Notes: a model not told the origin generated them from the sequence alone. Shown: positions 27,050-36,923, counted from the stretch's first letter. The stretch is DNA of 64,000 nucleotides from Ensifer aridi (GCF_002078505.1 NZ_LUAV01000007.1:124001-188000); one strand, 5' to 3'. Program-made: numbers and translations.

Positions 27050-28333
27050 ATGCTCGACATCAAATGGATCCGTGAAAATGCAGACGCGCTCGATGACGCC
27101 CTGGCTAGACGGGGTGCGGAGCCATTGTCGGCGTCGCTGATCGCGCTTGATGAACGCCGCCGTACAATTCTCCAGTCGCTGCAGGACATGCAGTCGCGCC
27201 GTAACGCTGCGTCCAAAGAAATTGGCGCCGCGATGGCCCAGAAGAACAGCGAGCTGGCCGAGAAGCTCAAGGCCGAGGTCGCCGAACTCAAGAATATGAT
27301 GCCGGCTGTCGAGGACGAAACCCGACGGGTCGAAGCGGAGCTCTCGGACGCTCTGTCGCGCATTCCCAACATCCCGCTTGCGGACGTTCCGGTCGGCCCG
27401 GACGAAACCGCCAATGTCGTAACCCGGGTCGTCGGTCAAAAGCCCACCTGGAATCACAAGCCTCTCGAGCATTTCGAAATCGGTGAGGGGTTGGGCCTGA
27501 TGGACTTCGAAGGGGCGGCGCGGATTGCCGGGTCGCGCTTCACGATCCTGAAGGGGCAGCTTGCGCGCCTCGAACGGGCGCTCGGTCAGTTCATGCTTGA
27601 CCTGCACACGCAGGAGCACGGGTATGTCGAAGTCCAGCCGCCGCTCCTCGTTCGCGATGATGCGATGTATGGCACTGGCCAACTGCCGAAATTTGCCGAA
27701 GACCTCTTCCGTACCACGGACGAACGGTGGCTGATCCCGACGGCCGAAGTCCCGCTGACGAATCTGGTGCGCGAGCAGATCCTCGATGGCGAGACCTTGC
27801 CGCTGCGCTTCACGGCGCTGACGCCGTGCTTCCGGTCGGAGGCGGGCTCTGCTGGCCGCGACACCCGCGGCATGCTGCGCCAGCACCAGTTCAACAAGGT
27901 GGAACTGGTCTCCATTACCGATGCCGAGAGCTCCATCGAAGAGCATGAGCGGATGACGGCCTGCGCCGAGGAAGTACTGAAGCGCCTGGGCCTGCACTAC
28001 CGCGTCATGACGCTCTGCACCGGCGACATGGGCTTCGGTGCTCGCAAGACCTATGATCTCGAGGTCTGGCTGCCGGGGCAGGATACCTACCGGGAGATTT
28101 CGTCTTGCTCCGTCTGCGGCGACTTCCAGGCGCGGCGCATGAACGCGCGCTACCGCGCGAAGGAAGAGAAGGGCACGAAGTTCGTCCACACGCTGAACGG
28201 TTCCGGCGTCGCCGTAGGCCGGGCACTGATCGCGGTGATCGAGAACTATCTGAACGACGATGGTTCGGTCACGGTGCCCGACGTCCTTGTCCCCTATATG
28301 GGCGGCCAGCGGCGGATCGAGAAAGCCGCCTAA
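27050..28333 (+). CDS. serS: Seryl-tRNA synthetase
   Basis: Class II synthetase, 427 residues, also supplying Ser-tRNA for selenocysteine systems in species that have them. The N-terminal coiled-coil arm spans about 30-100 ([19 protein letters not shown] onward). Class II motif 2 is [21 protein letters not shown] and motif 3 lies near [11 protein letters not shown]. The ATG at 27050 gives the universal [10 protein letters not shown] start. An in-frame ATG at 27023 with GGAGGG lies in a repeat and is unlikely to be the main start. Confidence 0.96.
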   Translation: MLDIKWIRENADALDDALARRGAEPLSASLIALDERRRTILQSLQDMQSRRNAASKEIGAAMAQKNSELAEKLKAEVAELKNMMPAVEDETRRVEAELSDALSRIPNIPLADVPVGPDETANVVTRVVGQKPTWNHKPLEHFEIGEGLGLMDFEGAARIAGSRFTILKGQLARLERALGQFMLDLHTQEHGYVEVQPPLLVRDDAMYGTGQLPKFAEDLFRTTDERWLIPTAEVPLTNLVREQILDGETLPLRFTALTPCFRSEAGSAGRDTRGMLRQHQFNKVELVSITDAESSIEEHERMTACAEEVLKRLGLHYRVMTLCTGDMGFGARKTYDLEVWLPGQDTYREISSCSVCGDFQARRMNARYRAKEEKGTKFVHTLNGSGVAVGRALIAVIENYLNDDGSVTVPDVLVPYMGGQRRIEKAA

Positions 28334-28358
28334 GCGCGGGGAATCGGAAGAGGACGGA

Positions 28359-29129
28359 ATGCGCATCCTGCTCACGAATGACGATGGCATTCATGCCGAG
28401 GGTCTCTCCGTTCTGGAACGGATCGCGCGAACGATCTCGGATGACGTCTGGGTGGTCGCGCCGGAGGTGGACCAGAGCGGTCTTGCCCATTCTCTGACGC
28501 TTTCCGAACCGCTGCGGCTGCGCCAGATCTCGGAAAGGCGTTTTGCGCTCAGGGGAACGCCGACCGACTGTGTGATCATGGCAGCCAAGAAGCTTCTCGA
28601 CCCCAAGCCCGATCTCGTCCTTTCCGGCGTCAATATCGGCGCTAACCTCGCAGACGACGTGACCTATTCCGGCACAGTGGCCGGTGCCATCGAAGGTACC
28701 CTTCAGGGCATCCGGTCGATGGCGCTCAGTCAGGCCTTTCAGCATGCCGTCGGCAGGGATATCTCGTGGGACGTGGTCGAAAGCCATGCGCCGGCGCTCA
28801 TCCGCACATTGATGAATGTCGAGCTGCCGGACGGAACCCTTATCAATCTCAATTTCCCCAATTGCGCGGTGGAAGCTGTGGCGGGGGTGGAAGTCACGTC
28901 ACAAGGCAAGCTCGAGTTCGGTCTCACCATTGACGAGCGCACCGATGGCCGCGGATTCCCCTATTTCTGGCTGCGCTTCGGCGAACGTTCCGGCGATTTT
29001 CGTTCCGGTACAGACATTCGCGCAGTGCGCGAGAACAGGATTTCGGTAACGCCGCTTAAACTAGATATGACGGACTATACCGTTCAGGATCGCATAGCAC
29101 GCGCGTTGCTGGAGGGGACTGTCGCTTGA
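28359..29129 (+). CDS. surE: 5'/3'-nucleotidase SurE
   Basis: 256-residue metal-dependent nucleotidase/exopolyphosphatase for nucleoside monophosphates. [15 protein letters not shown] carries metal ligands Asp8 and Asp9; further conserved pieces are [14 protein letters not shown] (Ser/Asn region) and [19 protein letters not shown]. It is 25 bp downstream of serS and overlaps the next gene by 4 bp, a surE-pcm pair as in many proteobacteria. Confidence 0.95.
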   Translation: MRILLTNDDGIHAEGLSVLERIARTISDDVWVVAPEVDQSGLAHSLTLSEPLRLRQISERRFALRGTPTDCVIMAAKKLLDPKPDLVLSGVNIGANLADDVTYSGTVAGAIEGTLQGIRSMALSQAFQHAVGRDISWDVVESHAPALIRTLMNVELPDGTLINLNFPNCAVEAVAGVEVTSQGKLEFGLTIDERTDGRGFPYFWLRFGERSGDFRSGTDIRAVRENRISVTPLKLDMTDYTVQDRIARALLEGTVA

Positions 29130-29779
29130 ACGCACGCATATCCCAGCAGGAGGGGTTTGCAGCGATGGCGCTGCGCCTTCGCTCCGCAGGCGTCGTCAAT
29201 CATGAGCTGTTGAAGGCGGTGGAGCAAACGCCGAGAGCTTATTTTGCGCCGCCGCAATACCAGGACGACGTCTATTCCAAGCGACTGATACCGCTCGATT
29301 GCGGTTCGTTCATGGAAGGCTGTGACTTCGCAGTTCGGCTGCTGCACTGCCTCAACATCAAGCCGGGCCAGCGCATACTCGAAGTCGGAACCGGCAGCGG
29401 CTTCACCGCGGCCGTGATGGGACGCATCGCCGAGCGGGTCCTGACGATCGAGCGTTATCAGACGCTGGTGGCCGCGGCGCAGAAGAACCTCGAGAAAGCC
29501 GGCATTCGCAACGTCGTCGTCAGGCAGGCCGACGGCAGCGCCGGCGTGCCGGGCGAGGGGACCTTCGACCGGATTCTCATCACGGCCGCCTTCAACAGTC
29601 TGCCGCGGATGTTCTCCGATCATCTCGTCTCCGGCGGCACCCTCTTGGTGCCCATCATGATGAGCGAAACGCAATGCCGTATCGTTCGCGTCAACCGCAC
29701 GGGCAGTCGCTTCGATCGCGAAGATCTCTTCGACGCGCCGTACCTTCCGATCGTCCCGCAACTGGCATCCTTCCTTTAA
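29126..29779 (+). CDS. pcm: Protein-L-isoaspartate O-methyltransferase (second Pcm-like)
   Basis: 217 residues. Motif I is [15 protein letters not shown] (about 87-101), with IERY and [13 protein letters not shown] following. The gene begins at a TTG overlapping the surE stop, backed by a strong GGAGGGG. Pcm methylates isoaspartyl residues in damaged proteins, and pairing with surE is a classic stationary-phase arrangement. The canonical substrate motif is altered (CGSFMEG where GQTIS is usual), so repair activity is probable rather than sure. Confidence 0.87.
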   Translation: MNARISQQEGFAAMALRLRSAGVVNHELLKAVEQTPRAYFAPPQYQDDVYSKRLIPLDCGSFMEGCDFAVRLLHCLNIKPGQRILEVGTGSGFTAAVMGRIAERVLTIERYQTLVAAAQKNLEKAGIRNVVVRQADGSAGVPGEGTFDRILITAAFNSLPRMFSDHLVSGGTLLVPIMMSETQCRIVRVNRTGSRFDREDLFDAPYLPIVPQLASFL

Positions 29780-29934
29780 GGACGCGCGGCTTCCTTGTTG
29801 CGCCATTAACGCATTCTTAACCGACTCCAGTTCCGCGCAAGCTTGCTGCCCTAAGCCAAGAAGGCGCGACGCTTCGCGGTGCGGGCAACTTGGCCCGCGT
29901 CGCCCGGTTGTCGTGCAGATGACGGAGACGGCAT

Positions 29935-30585
29935 ATGCAGATCGCGAACAGGTTGACTGCGGCGACCGCCGGCGACGGCTTGGGCAATCTCGCCGGGCGT
30001 TCCGCCGAGCAGGTCGAAGCGGGAAACAAAGGCGAAAGCGGCGCGCAGGTGTTGCCTGCGACCTTCGTCGACCCGACGCCGCGCATCTCGCTCTCTGTCG
30101 ATGCGCTGCTTTATCTGAGCCGCACGAAGAAGTCACCCGAGCGGATGCCGCCTCTCACCAAGGATGAATGGAACAACCGGCTTTCGCCGCAGCTTGCGGC
30201 GCGCGAATATCAGGCCTTCGGCAAGTTCGCCGAAGCCGGTGACTACAAGGCTTACTACGGGGCCTTCATCGATTACTATGACAATCTCCGTCCGGAGGAC
30301 CAGAATAGTCTGCGCTACTTTGGCACCCGCGAAGCCGCGGTCGCCGGTTTGCGATCGCTTGAATACGACGTCGAAAGCGGCTTGGACGTCGATACGAACT
30401 TCGAAAGGCTCGTAAGCGTCGTCCTCGACGAGGACAAGAAGGCCTCTTCCACCGTCTCGGCGACGCCGCCACTGGCGGACAAGCCCGTTTTCGCTTGGGA
30501 TGTATCCAGCATCAGCTATGAGGACGAGGCGCGCGAGCCGAACTCACTTTCGCAAATTGAGCGACTTTATTCCGAGCTCCTTTAA
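29935..30585 (+). CDS. Conserved rhizobial protein of unknown function
   Basis: 216 residues, not recognised. There is no signal peptide or TM segment. The N-terminus is Gly/Ala-rich; residues about 70-130 look helical and folded (DEWNNRLSPQLAAREYQAFGKFAEAGDYKAYY type sequence rich in Tyr/Phe); the C-terminus ends SQIERLYSELL. Codon use is like the neighbours, so it is a real gene. It sits between surE-pcm and the LytM lipoprotein gene, 155 bp after pcm. The ATG at 29935 has GGAG in front. Confidence 0.75.
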   Translation: MQIANRLTAATAGDGLGNLAGRSAEQVEAGNKGESGAQVLPATFVDPTPRISLSVDALLYLSRTKKSPERMPPLTKDEWNNRLSPQLAAREYQAFGKFAEAGDYKAYYGAFIDYYDNLRPEDQNSLRYFGTREAAVAGLRSLEYDVESGLDVDTNFERLVSVVLDEDKKASSTVSATPPLADKPVFAWDVSSISYEDEAREPNSLSQIERLYSELL

Positions 30586-30748
30586 GACCGTCCTCTTTCG
30601 GCCCCACTGCGGTGTGTATCCTTAAGCGTCCGCTGTCGCGCGGCTATGGTTAGCATTTGGTCAAAAATGGTGTCGCCCTTAACCGGGCGGTAACTCTGAT
30701 GCGCTTTAATCACTCTACAGCGAGTTGCGTTCGGAGTGGTATAGCGTC

Positions 30749-32302
30749 ATGCGTGAATTTGTATCTCCCCATGCAGGCAAGTCCGTGATCCGTCTCTGCG
30801 CGGCGGTCTTGCTAGCGGGTGTTGCGACCGGTTGCAGTTCTGACGTCAGCCGCTTCGGCGGGCTCTTTTCGCGGTCGGACGATATGACGACCGGTTCCAT
30901 CCCGAGAGATGTAAACCCTGTTCCGAAGGGCGATGTTGCGAGTGGCGGTCTGCCGACGCCTTCGTATGGAAGCAATGCGGAGCTCGGGCAGGCTTATCCA
31001 GCCGGCGGTCAAGGTGGTGCCTACGACCCGATCAACACGGCGACGACGCCGGTATCGAGCGCTCGTGTCGCATCCACTCCGATGAGCGTTCAACGATCGA
31101 GCCTCTCCGACCCGTCTGCCGTGGCGGCCCGGCAGCCGCAGATGCCGGCTTCCCGGCAGACGCAGACGGCTGCTCTCTCGAAGGCCGAGCCGTTGTCCGG
31201 GGGTGTCAAGGAGACGGCGAGCAAGGGCGGCTGGACCACTTCGAACGCGCCAACCATCATGGTTCGCCAGGGCGATACAGTCGCTGTCCTCGCCAGACGG
31301 TTCGGCATACCCGAAAAAGAGATACTCAAAGCGAACGGCTTGAAGTCTGCAGAACAGGTCGAGCCCGGGCAGCGTCTCGTCATTCCGACATTCGGTGGGG
31401 CAAGCAGCGCCGCAAAAGCGGCAGCATCGAACTCGATTGCCGACCTCGATGGCGGCAAGAAGCGGCCGTCGCCGCTCCCGACCGATCAGCGCGAGGTGGC
31501 GATTCTTCCCGGACAGTCGCAATCACGCGAGAAGAGCGAAGGCCGCAGCGACGTCACTGCGGGCAAACTCAATACGGCCGGCGAAGGTGGAAGCGACAAG
31601 GGTCTCTATACGGTCAAGGCGGGCGATTCCTTGAACAGGATCGCACGGGAGAATGGCGTCTCGGTCGCGGCGCTGAAGCAGGCCAACGGCCTGTCGACCG
31701 AGGCCATCCGCGTCGGACAAAAGCTCAAAATGCCGGGCGCCGCGGCGGCTGCTCCTGCCACCGATGCGGTTGTTACAGCGTCGGTGCCGGGCAAGAAGGC
31801 CGAGACCAAAGTGGCCTCCATCGAGCCGAGCAAGCCGGCGGAATACAAGCCTCCGGTGGCAAAGGAGAGCGTTTCCGAGGTCGCGATCAAGTCCGATGTG
31901 GATGAGGAATCGCCGAAGTCGACCGGCATCAGCAAATATCGCTGGCCGGTGCGCGGCGCGGTCGTTGCTGGCTACGGCGCCAATGTCAACGGCAACCGCA
32001 ACGACGGCATCAACATTTCCGTGCCGGAAGGAACGCCGATCAAGGCGGCCGAAAACGGCGTTGTCATCTATTCGGGCAGCAGTCTGAAAGAACTGGGCAA
32101 TGCCGTTCTGGTTCGCCATGATGACGGTACGGTCACGGTCTACGGCAATGCTTCGGAGCTCAAGGTACAGCGCGGCCAGAAGGTGCAGCGCGGCCAGACG
32201 CTCGCATCCTCCGGGATGACAGGCAGGGCGAGCCAGCCGCAGGTTCATTTCGAGGTGCGCAAGAACGCAACGCCGGTGAACCCAGCTACTTACCTCGAAT
32301 AA
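30749..32302 (+). CDS. LysM/LytM (M23) lipoprotein with degenerate metallopeptidase site, NlpD/DipM-like
   Basis: 517 residues. A lipoprotein signal with lipobox VATGC (Cys near residue 28), a long Ser/Pro-rich linker, LysM 1 (about 169-213), LysM 2 (about 284-330) and a C-terminal M23/LytM domain (about 394-517). Zinc ligands are missing: the HxGxD position reads Asn418-Asp-Gly-Ile-Asn422, and the HLHFE position reads Gln498-Val-His500-Phe-Glu. It should therefore bind rather than cut peptidoglycan, like the amidase activators NlpD and EnvC. It follows surE-pcm, as nlpD does in enterobacteria. Confidence 0.9.
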   Translation: MREFVSPHAGKSVIRLCAAVLLAGVATGCSSDVSRFGGLFSRSDDMTTGSIPRDVNPVPKGDVASGGLPTPSYGSNAELGQAYPAGGQGGAYDPINTATTPVSSARVASTPMSVQRSSLSDPSAVAARQPQMPASRQTQTAALSKAEPLSGGVKETASKGGWTTSNAPTIMVRQGDTVAVLARRFGIPEKEILKANGLKSAEQVEPGQRLVIPTFGGASSAAKAAASNSIADLDGGKKRPSPLPTDQREVAILPGQSQSREKSEGRSDVTAGKLNTAGEGGSDKGLYTVKAGDSLNRIARENGVSVAALKQANGLSTEAIRVGQKLKMPGAAAAAPATDAVVTASVPGKKAETKVASIEPSKPAEYKPPVAKESVSEVAIKSDVDEESPKSTGISKYRWPVRGAVVAGYGANVNGNRNDGINISVPEGTPIKAAENGVVIYSGSSLKELGNAVLVRHDDGTVTVYGNASELKVQRGQKVQRGQTLASSGMTGRASQPQVHFEVRKNATPVNPATYLE

Positions 32303-32356
32303 GCTCTGTAGCCGGCATCTTCTCGGTGACGCCGGGATAAGCCGCGGGCCGCCTGA

Positions 32357-33226
32357 CTATGCGTCAAGTTGCCTGCGAAGGCGGCCGGCAAGGTCCTGAA
32401 TGAACTGCCAAGCGACGCGGCCGGATCTTGATCCCCGCGTCGTTGCCCATTCCAGCGCTTCGGAATGAAGCGCTTCGAGGTCGACCGGTAATTTGTAGTA
32501 GCGTGCATATCCGTCGACCATGGCGAGATAGTCCTCCTGGCTGCACTTGTAAAAGCCGAGCCAGAGACCAAAGCGGTCAGACAGCGAAACCTTCTCCTCG
32601 ACGGCCTCAGACGGATTGATGGCGGTCGATTGCTCGTTTTCCATCATGTTACGTGGCAGCAGGTGCCGGCGGTTGGACGTGGCATAGAGCAGGACGTTCG
32701 CAGGACGCCCCTCGACGCCGCCGTCGAGGACGGCCTTCAGCGATTTGTAGGACGTATCGTCATGGTCGAAGGAGAGGTCGTCGCAAAAGACGATCACGGG
32801 CATTGGCGCCGCCTTCAGGATTTCCATGAGGACCGGCAGCGTTCCGATGTCTTCGCGGTGCACCTCGACAAGTTTGAGCGCGCTGCCGGTATCGCGTGCG
32901 ACCTTCGCATGGACGGCTTTCACCAGCGACGACTTGCCCATGCCGCGCGCACCCCAGAGCAGTACGTTGTTTGCCGGATAGCCTTCGGCGAAGCGCAGCG
33001 TGTTGTCGAAGAGGATATCGCGAACGTGATCGACACCGGTGATGAGCGCGAGATCGATGCGGTTCGGTTTCGAGACGGGCTGCAGGTGCCGCGTCGCCGG
33101 CGCCCAGACGAAGCATTCCGCCTGATTCCAGTCGTTGACCGCGTCCGCAGGACCGGCGATCCGCTCGATCGCCGCCGAAAGCCTTTGCATTTCGTTGATC
33201 AGGATATCGACCTTGCTTTCGCGCAT
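32357..33226 (-). CDS. DUF815-family AAA-type ATPase
   Basis: 289 residues. Walker A is WGARGMGKSSLV (about 91-102), Walker B is VIVFCDDLSFD and a sensor region YATSNRRHLLP follows. This is the widespread DUF815/predicted AAA+ ATPase family of unknown role. GGAG seven bases before the ATG at 33226 marks the start; the ORF runs further upstream without conservation. It is convergent with the LytM gene (54 bp between stops) and divergent from yajC. Confidence 0.9.
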   Translation of the reverse strand: MRESKVDILINEMQRLSAAIERIAGPADAVNDWNQAECFVWAPATRHLQPVSKPNRIDLALITGVDHVRDILFDNTLRFAEGYPANNVLLWGARGMGKSSLVKAVHAKVARDTGSALKLVEVHREDIGTLPVLMEILKAAPMPVIVFCDDLSFDHDDTSYKSLKAVLDGGVEGRPANVLLYATSNRRHLLPRNMMENEQSTAINPSEAVEEKVSLSDRFGLWLGFYKCSQEDYLAMVDGYARYYKLPVDLEALHSEALEWATTRGSRSGRVAWQFIQDLAGRLRRQLDA

Positions 33227-33558
33227 CTGCGTGTCTCCGGTGCTTTGTATCTGCAGCCTAGAACGGCGCCCGCGACGGCGGACCGTTGGCTGCCGTAAAT
33301 CCTTGAATTGCCGCATCGTTCCCTTTCGGGCAAACCCCGATTGAGGTGGTGCTGCGGCAGCTTTTTTCCGGTAGCACGGCGGTTTGCGCTGGAAAAGCCC
33401 GGGTGCAAGCGCACGGGGGGTTCTCCTGTTGCGGAATTTGTGCCAGAGGCAGGAGAAACGAAGAAGGCCCCGACGATTGTGTTGCGGGACGGCTTCTCTA
33501 TATTCCGGCAGATTTGTCGCGGGAATCGACCGCGCAATTTGAACTCAAGGAGTGAACG

Positions 33559-33891
33559 ATGTTCGTTACCGAAGCTTTTGCGCAGACGGCAACCCCCGCT
33601 GCTGGCGGCGCCGATATTTTGATGTCTATCCTGCCGTTCCTTCTGATCTTCGTCGTCATGTATTTCCTGATCATTCGCCCGCAGCGCGCGCAGATGAAAC
33701 GTCGCGAAGAACTATTGAAGAACATCCGCCGCGGCGATCAGGTGGTCACGGGCGGTGGTATCGTCGGCAAGGTGACCAAGGTCGTCGACGATGCGGAGCT
33801 TGAAGTCGAGATCGCCGACGGAATCAAGGTTCGCGTCGTCCGCAGCGGCATTTCCGAAGTCCGCGTGAAGGGCGAACCGGTCAAGGAATAA
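33559..33891 (+). CDS. yajC: Preprotein translocase subunit YajC
   Basis: 110-residue accessory subunit of the SecDF-YajC complex. A single TM helix (about 23-41, SILPFLLIFVVMYFLIIRP) carries the RPQRAQMKRREELLKNIRRGDQV signature on its cytoplasmic side, then a small beta domain. It is 52 bp upstream of secDF. CAAGGAG precedes the ATG. Confidence 0.96.
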   Translation: MFVTEAFAQTATPAAGGADILMSILPFLLIFVVMYFLIIRPQRAQMKRREELLKNIRRGDQVVTGGGIVGKVTKVVDDAELEVEIADGIKVRVVRSGISEVRVKGEPVKE

Positions 33892-33943
33892 TCTCGAGCC
33901 CGAGCCGCGACCGGCCGAGCCGGCGAATGGAGCATTTCGACGC

Positions 33944-36520
33944 ATGCCCAAGTTCTCGCCGCTGAAAAACACTCTCATCTGGCTGGTCGTGCTGGCGGGC
34001 TTTGCCTTCGCCCTGCCGAATCTCGTTTCAAGGGAGCAACTTGCCGGCTGGCCGAGATGGCTGCCGCATCGGCAGGTGCCGCTCGGGCTTGATCTCGAGG
34101 GCGGCTCCCACATTGTGCTGAAGGTCAGCCGTGAGGATATCGTAGCCGAGCGCCTGCAATCGACGATCGATGCGATCGCGAACGCGTTGAGGCAAGCCGA
34201 TATCGGCTATACGGGGCTGTCCGGCAGCGGTCAGAGCCTGCAATTCCGGCTTCGGGACGCGACGAAAGCGCCTGCCGCGCGTGCAACGCTGCGCGCGTTG
34301 ACTGCCCCGGTTCAACGGGATGACCTTTTCGAGGATCCCATCCAGGAACTGGTCTACGAGGAAAGCGCGACCAGCGACGTCATTCGACTGCGCCTGACCG
34401 ATGAGGGCATCGCCCTCAGGGTTTCCGCTGCCGTCACCCAGTCGATCGAGGTCGTGCGGCGGCGCGTCGGCGAAGTCATTGCGGTCGAGCCCGTCATCGA
34501 GCGCCGCGGCAGTGATCGCTTGAGCGTACAGGTGCCGGGGCTTGAGGAGCCGCAGAGACTCAAGGATCTCCTCGGCCAGCGAGGTGATGTAGCCCTAAAG
34601 TGGCTGGATCCGTCGATACCGGCACAGCAGGCCGTCGACACAAAGCCACCGGCGGGATCCGAGGTCCTCTACTCGCTCGATGATCCTCCGGTACCCTATT
34701 TGGTTGAGAGGCGTGCCTTTGCCTCGGCACGAGATTTTGTCGAGGCGCAGCCGAGCTTCGATCCCGCAACGAGCGAACCCATCGTCAATGTCAAGATGGC
34801 CGGCGACGCATCCGCTCGCCTCGCGCCGCTCTTGCAAACGGAGTCGAGAAGGCAGTTCGCCATCGTGCTCGACGGACAGGTCGTCTCGACGCCAGCCCTC
34901 GCGGACGCGATCTCCGGCGATACCATTCGGATTTCCGGAAATCTGTCGGAGGAAGGGGCGAACGATCTTGCCGCTCTGGTGCGTGCCGGTCCGCTTCCTG
35001 TTTCCCTGACCGTCATCGAGGAGCGTACCGTCGGGCCCGAGGTCGGATCCGATGCTGTTGCGAGCGGCCTGACGGCGGGGCTGATCGCGGCTCTGGCGGT
35101 AGCCGCCTGCATGATTGCCTTCTACGGTTTCTTCGGCCTCGTCGCGGTAATTGCCGTCATCGTGAACGTGGTGCTGATCATCGCAGTGCTCTCCATTCTC
35201 GGACAGACGCTGACTCTGCCGGGAATAGCGGGCATCATTCTCACGATCGGTGTCGCCGTCGATTCGAACGTTCTCATCTACGAACGCCTCAGGGAGGAAG
35301 CGCGCAGCAGCGACCTGCCGTTGCGGCGGGCGCTCGACAACGGCTTTTCGCGCGTCTTGAGAAGCATTATCGACGCAAACCTCACGATGTTGATCGCCGG
35401 AGTCATTCTCCTCTATATCGGCTCCGGCGCCACTCGCGGTTTTGCGGTGACGCTCGCCATCGGCAGTGTGACGACCATCCTGACGGCGCACAGCCTGACA
35501 CGGCGGCTGATACGCGGATGGTACCGCAGACGGCGGCCACGTCGGCTGCCGCGCGGAATTCGGACGGGCTTCTTCAGTCAGGCGGATTTCCGCTTCATGG
35601 CCATCCGCAATCCGGTCTTCATCATTATGGCAGCACTATCGCTTGCCGCATTCGTCCTCTTGACCAGCCTAGGCCTCAACATGGGAGCCGATTTCCGGGG
35701 CGGTTCCATTATCGAGCTCCGGGCCAGGACCGGCGTCGCCGACAGCGCCGACATCCGAGCGCGTCTCGACGAATTGAATCTCGGCGACGTTCAGATCGAG
35801 GAACTCGGTTCGGGGCGGGACGTTGTCATACGCATCCCGTCGCAAGAGGCTGGAGACAATGCGGAGCAGACCGCCGTTGGTTTGGTTCGCGCCGAACTCG
35901 AGGATCAATACGTCTTCCGGCGCGTCGAGGTGGTCGGCCCCGGAGTGTCCGGGGAACTGATCCGCGCGGGAACGCTCACGCTGGCTGCGGCAATGCTGGC
36001 TGTCCTGCTTTACGTGTGGCTTCGTTTCGACTGGCGGCTTGCGGTCGGTTCCGTTGTCGCGACGCTGCATGATGTGCTGCTGACCCTCGGGTTTATCGTC
36101 GTCACCGGCACAGAGTTCAACCTCGCCAGCGTCGCCGCGCTGCTGACGATCGTCTGTTACTCGCTGAACGATACCATGGTCATTTACGATCGAATTCGAG
36201 AGAACCTGTCGCGCTATCCAAGGATGCCGCTTTCGGTCCTGATCGACACGTCGATCAACCAGACCCTTTCGCGTACGGTTCTGACGGCCTTGACCACGCT
36301 GCTTGCGCTTGTCGCGCTGTACTTCTTCGGCGGCAGCGTTCTCGTCCAGTCCTTCAGCGCAACGCTCATTTTCGGCGTGCTTGTCGGGACGGTGTCGTCG
36401 ATCTATATCGCGGGGCCGGTACTCATTCTCTTCAATCGCCGAAACGATCGTCTCGATGGCAAAGAGGATCCGGGCGGCCGGGAGGCCGCGCCGGACAGAG
36501 AAGCTAAAGGCGCCGTCTGA
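33944..36520 (+). CDS. secDF: SecDF fusion protein, protein translocase subunit
   Basis: 858 residues, SecD and SecF fused in one chain. The SecD half (1 to about 530) has the N-terminal TM, the LGLDLEGGSHIVL signature, the large periplasmic P1 region and a TM bundle with VDSNVLIYERLREE. The SecF half (from about 545) begins FRFMAIRNPVF, carries GADFRGGS and ends with a second TM bundle with SLNDTMVIYDRIREN. SecDF uses the proton gradient to pull exported chains through SecYEG. The next gene starts 3 bp after the stop, suggesting one operon yajC-secDF-36523-36924. Confidence 0.96.
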   Translation: MPKFSPLKNTLIWLVVLAGFAFALPNLVSREQLAGWPRWLPHRQVPLGLDLEGGSHIVLKVSREDIVAERLQSTIDAIANALRQADIGYTGLSGSGQSLQFRLRDATKAPAARATLRALTAPVQRDDLFEDPIQELVYEESATSDVIRLRLTDEGIALRVSAAVTQSIEVVRRRVGEVIAVEPVIERRGSDRLSVQVPGLEEPQRLKDLLGQRGDVALKWLDPSIPAQQAVDTKPPAGSEVLYSLDDPPVPYLVERRAFASARDFVEAQPSFDPATSEPIVNVKMAGDASARLAPLLQTESRRQFAIVLDGQVVSTPALADAISGDTIRISGNLSEEGANDLAALVRAGPLPVSLTVIEERTVGPEVGSDAVASGLTAGLIAALAVAACMIAFYGFFGLVAVIAVIVNVVLIIAVLSILGQTLTLPGIAGIILTIGVAVDSNVLIYERLREEARSSDLPLRRALDNGFSRVLRSIIDANLTMLIAGVILLYIGSGATRGFAVTLAIGSVTTILTAHSLTRRLIRGWYRRRRPRRLPRGIRTGFFSQADFRFMAIRNPVFIIMAALSLAAFVLLTSLGLNMGADFRGGSIIELRARTGVADSADIRARLDELNLGDVQIEELGSGRDVVIRIPSQEAGDNAEQTAVGLVRAELEDQYVFRRVEVVGPGVSGELIRAGTLTLAAAMLAVLLYVWLRFDWRLAVGSVVATLHDVLLTLGFIVVTGTEFNLASVAALLTIVCYSLNDTMVIYDRIRENLSRYPRMPLSVLIDTSINQTLSRTVLTALTTLLALVALYFFGGSVLVQSFSATLIFGVLVGTVSSIYIAGPVLILFNRRNDRLDGKEDPGGREAAPDREAKGAV

Positions 36521-36522
36521 TC

Positions 36523-36909
36523 ATGGCAAAGGGAATCGAAATGCGCGAGGCGCACTTTCCGGGACGCGCGCCGATCGACGCTTACGGCAATGGCGGCTTC
36601 CGCTTCGCGGATATGTCGCATCGCGGCTCGGTGCTGATGCTGCCTTCCGGCGTCTATGCATGGGATGTTTCCGAAGGCGATCCGCTCGCGGTTGAAAAAT
36701 TCCAGCGTGTTCTGGCCGAGGCGCGTGAAATCGAGGTGCTGCTCGTCGGCACCGGTCGCGAAATCCGGCCCTTGCCCAAGGAGTTGAAGGCAGCGCTACA
36801 GGCCGTCGGCATTTCTTCCGATCCGATGAACACCGGGGCTGCCGTGCGGACTTACAATGTCATGTTGGCGGAATCGCGCGCTGTCGCTGCCGCACTGGTC
36901 GCGGTGTGA
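36523..36909 (+). CDS. Mth938-like domain protein (DUF498), homologue of complex I assembly factor NDUFAF3
   Basis: 128 residues of the Mth938/DUF498 fold: GNGGFRFADMSHRGSVLML, then VLLVGTGREIRPLPKELKAAL and a closing MNTGAAVRTYNVMLAE. Mitochondrial NDUFAF3 belongs to this family and acts early in complex I assembly. The ATG is 3 bp after the secDF stop and the end meets the next gene, so the genes are almost certainly co-expressed. A role in bacterial NADH dehydrogenase assembly is inference from homology and neighbourhood. Confidence 0.85.
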   Translation: MAKGIEMREAHFPGRAPIDAYGNGGFRFADMSHRGSVLMLPSGVYAWDVSEGDPLAVEKFQRVLAEAREIEVLLVGTGREIRPLPKELKAALQAVGISSDPMNTGAAVRTYNVMLAESRAVAAALVAV

Positions 36910-36923
36910 CAGGGGAATTCACC

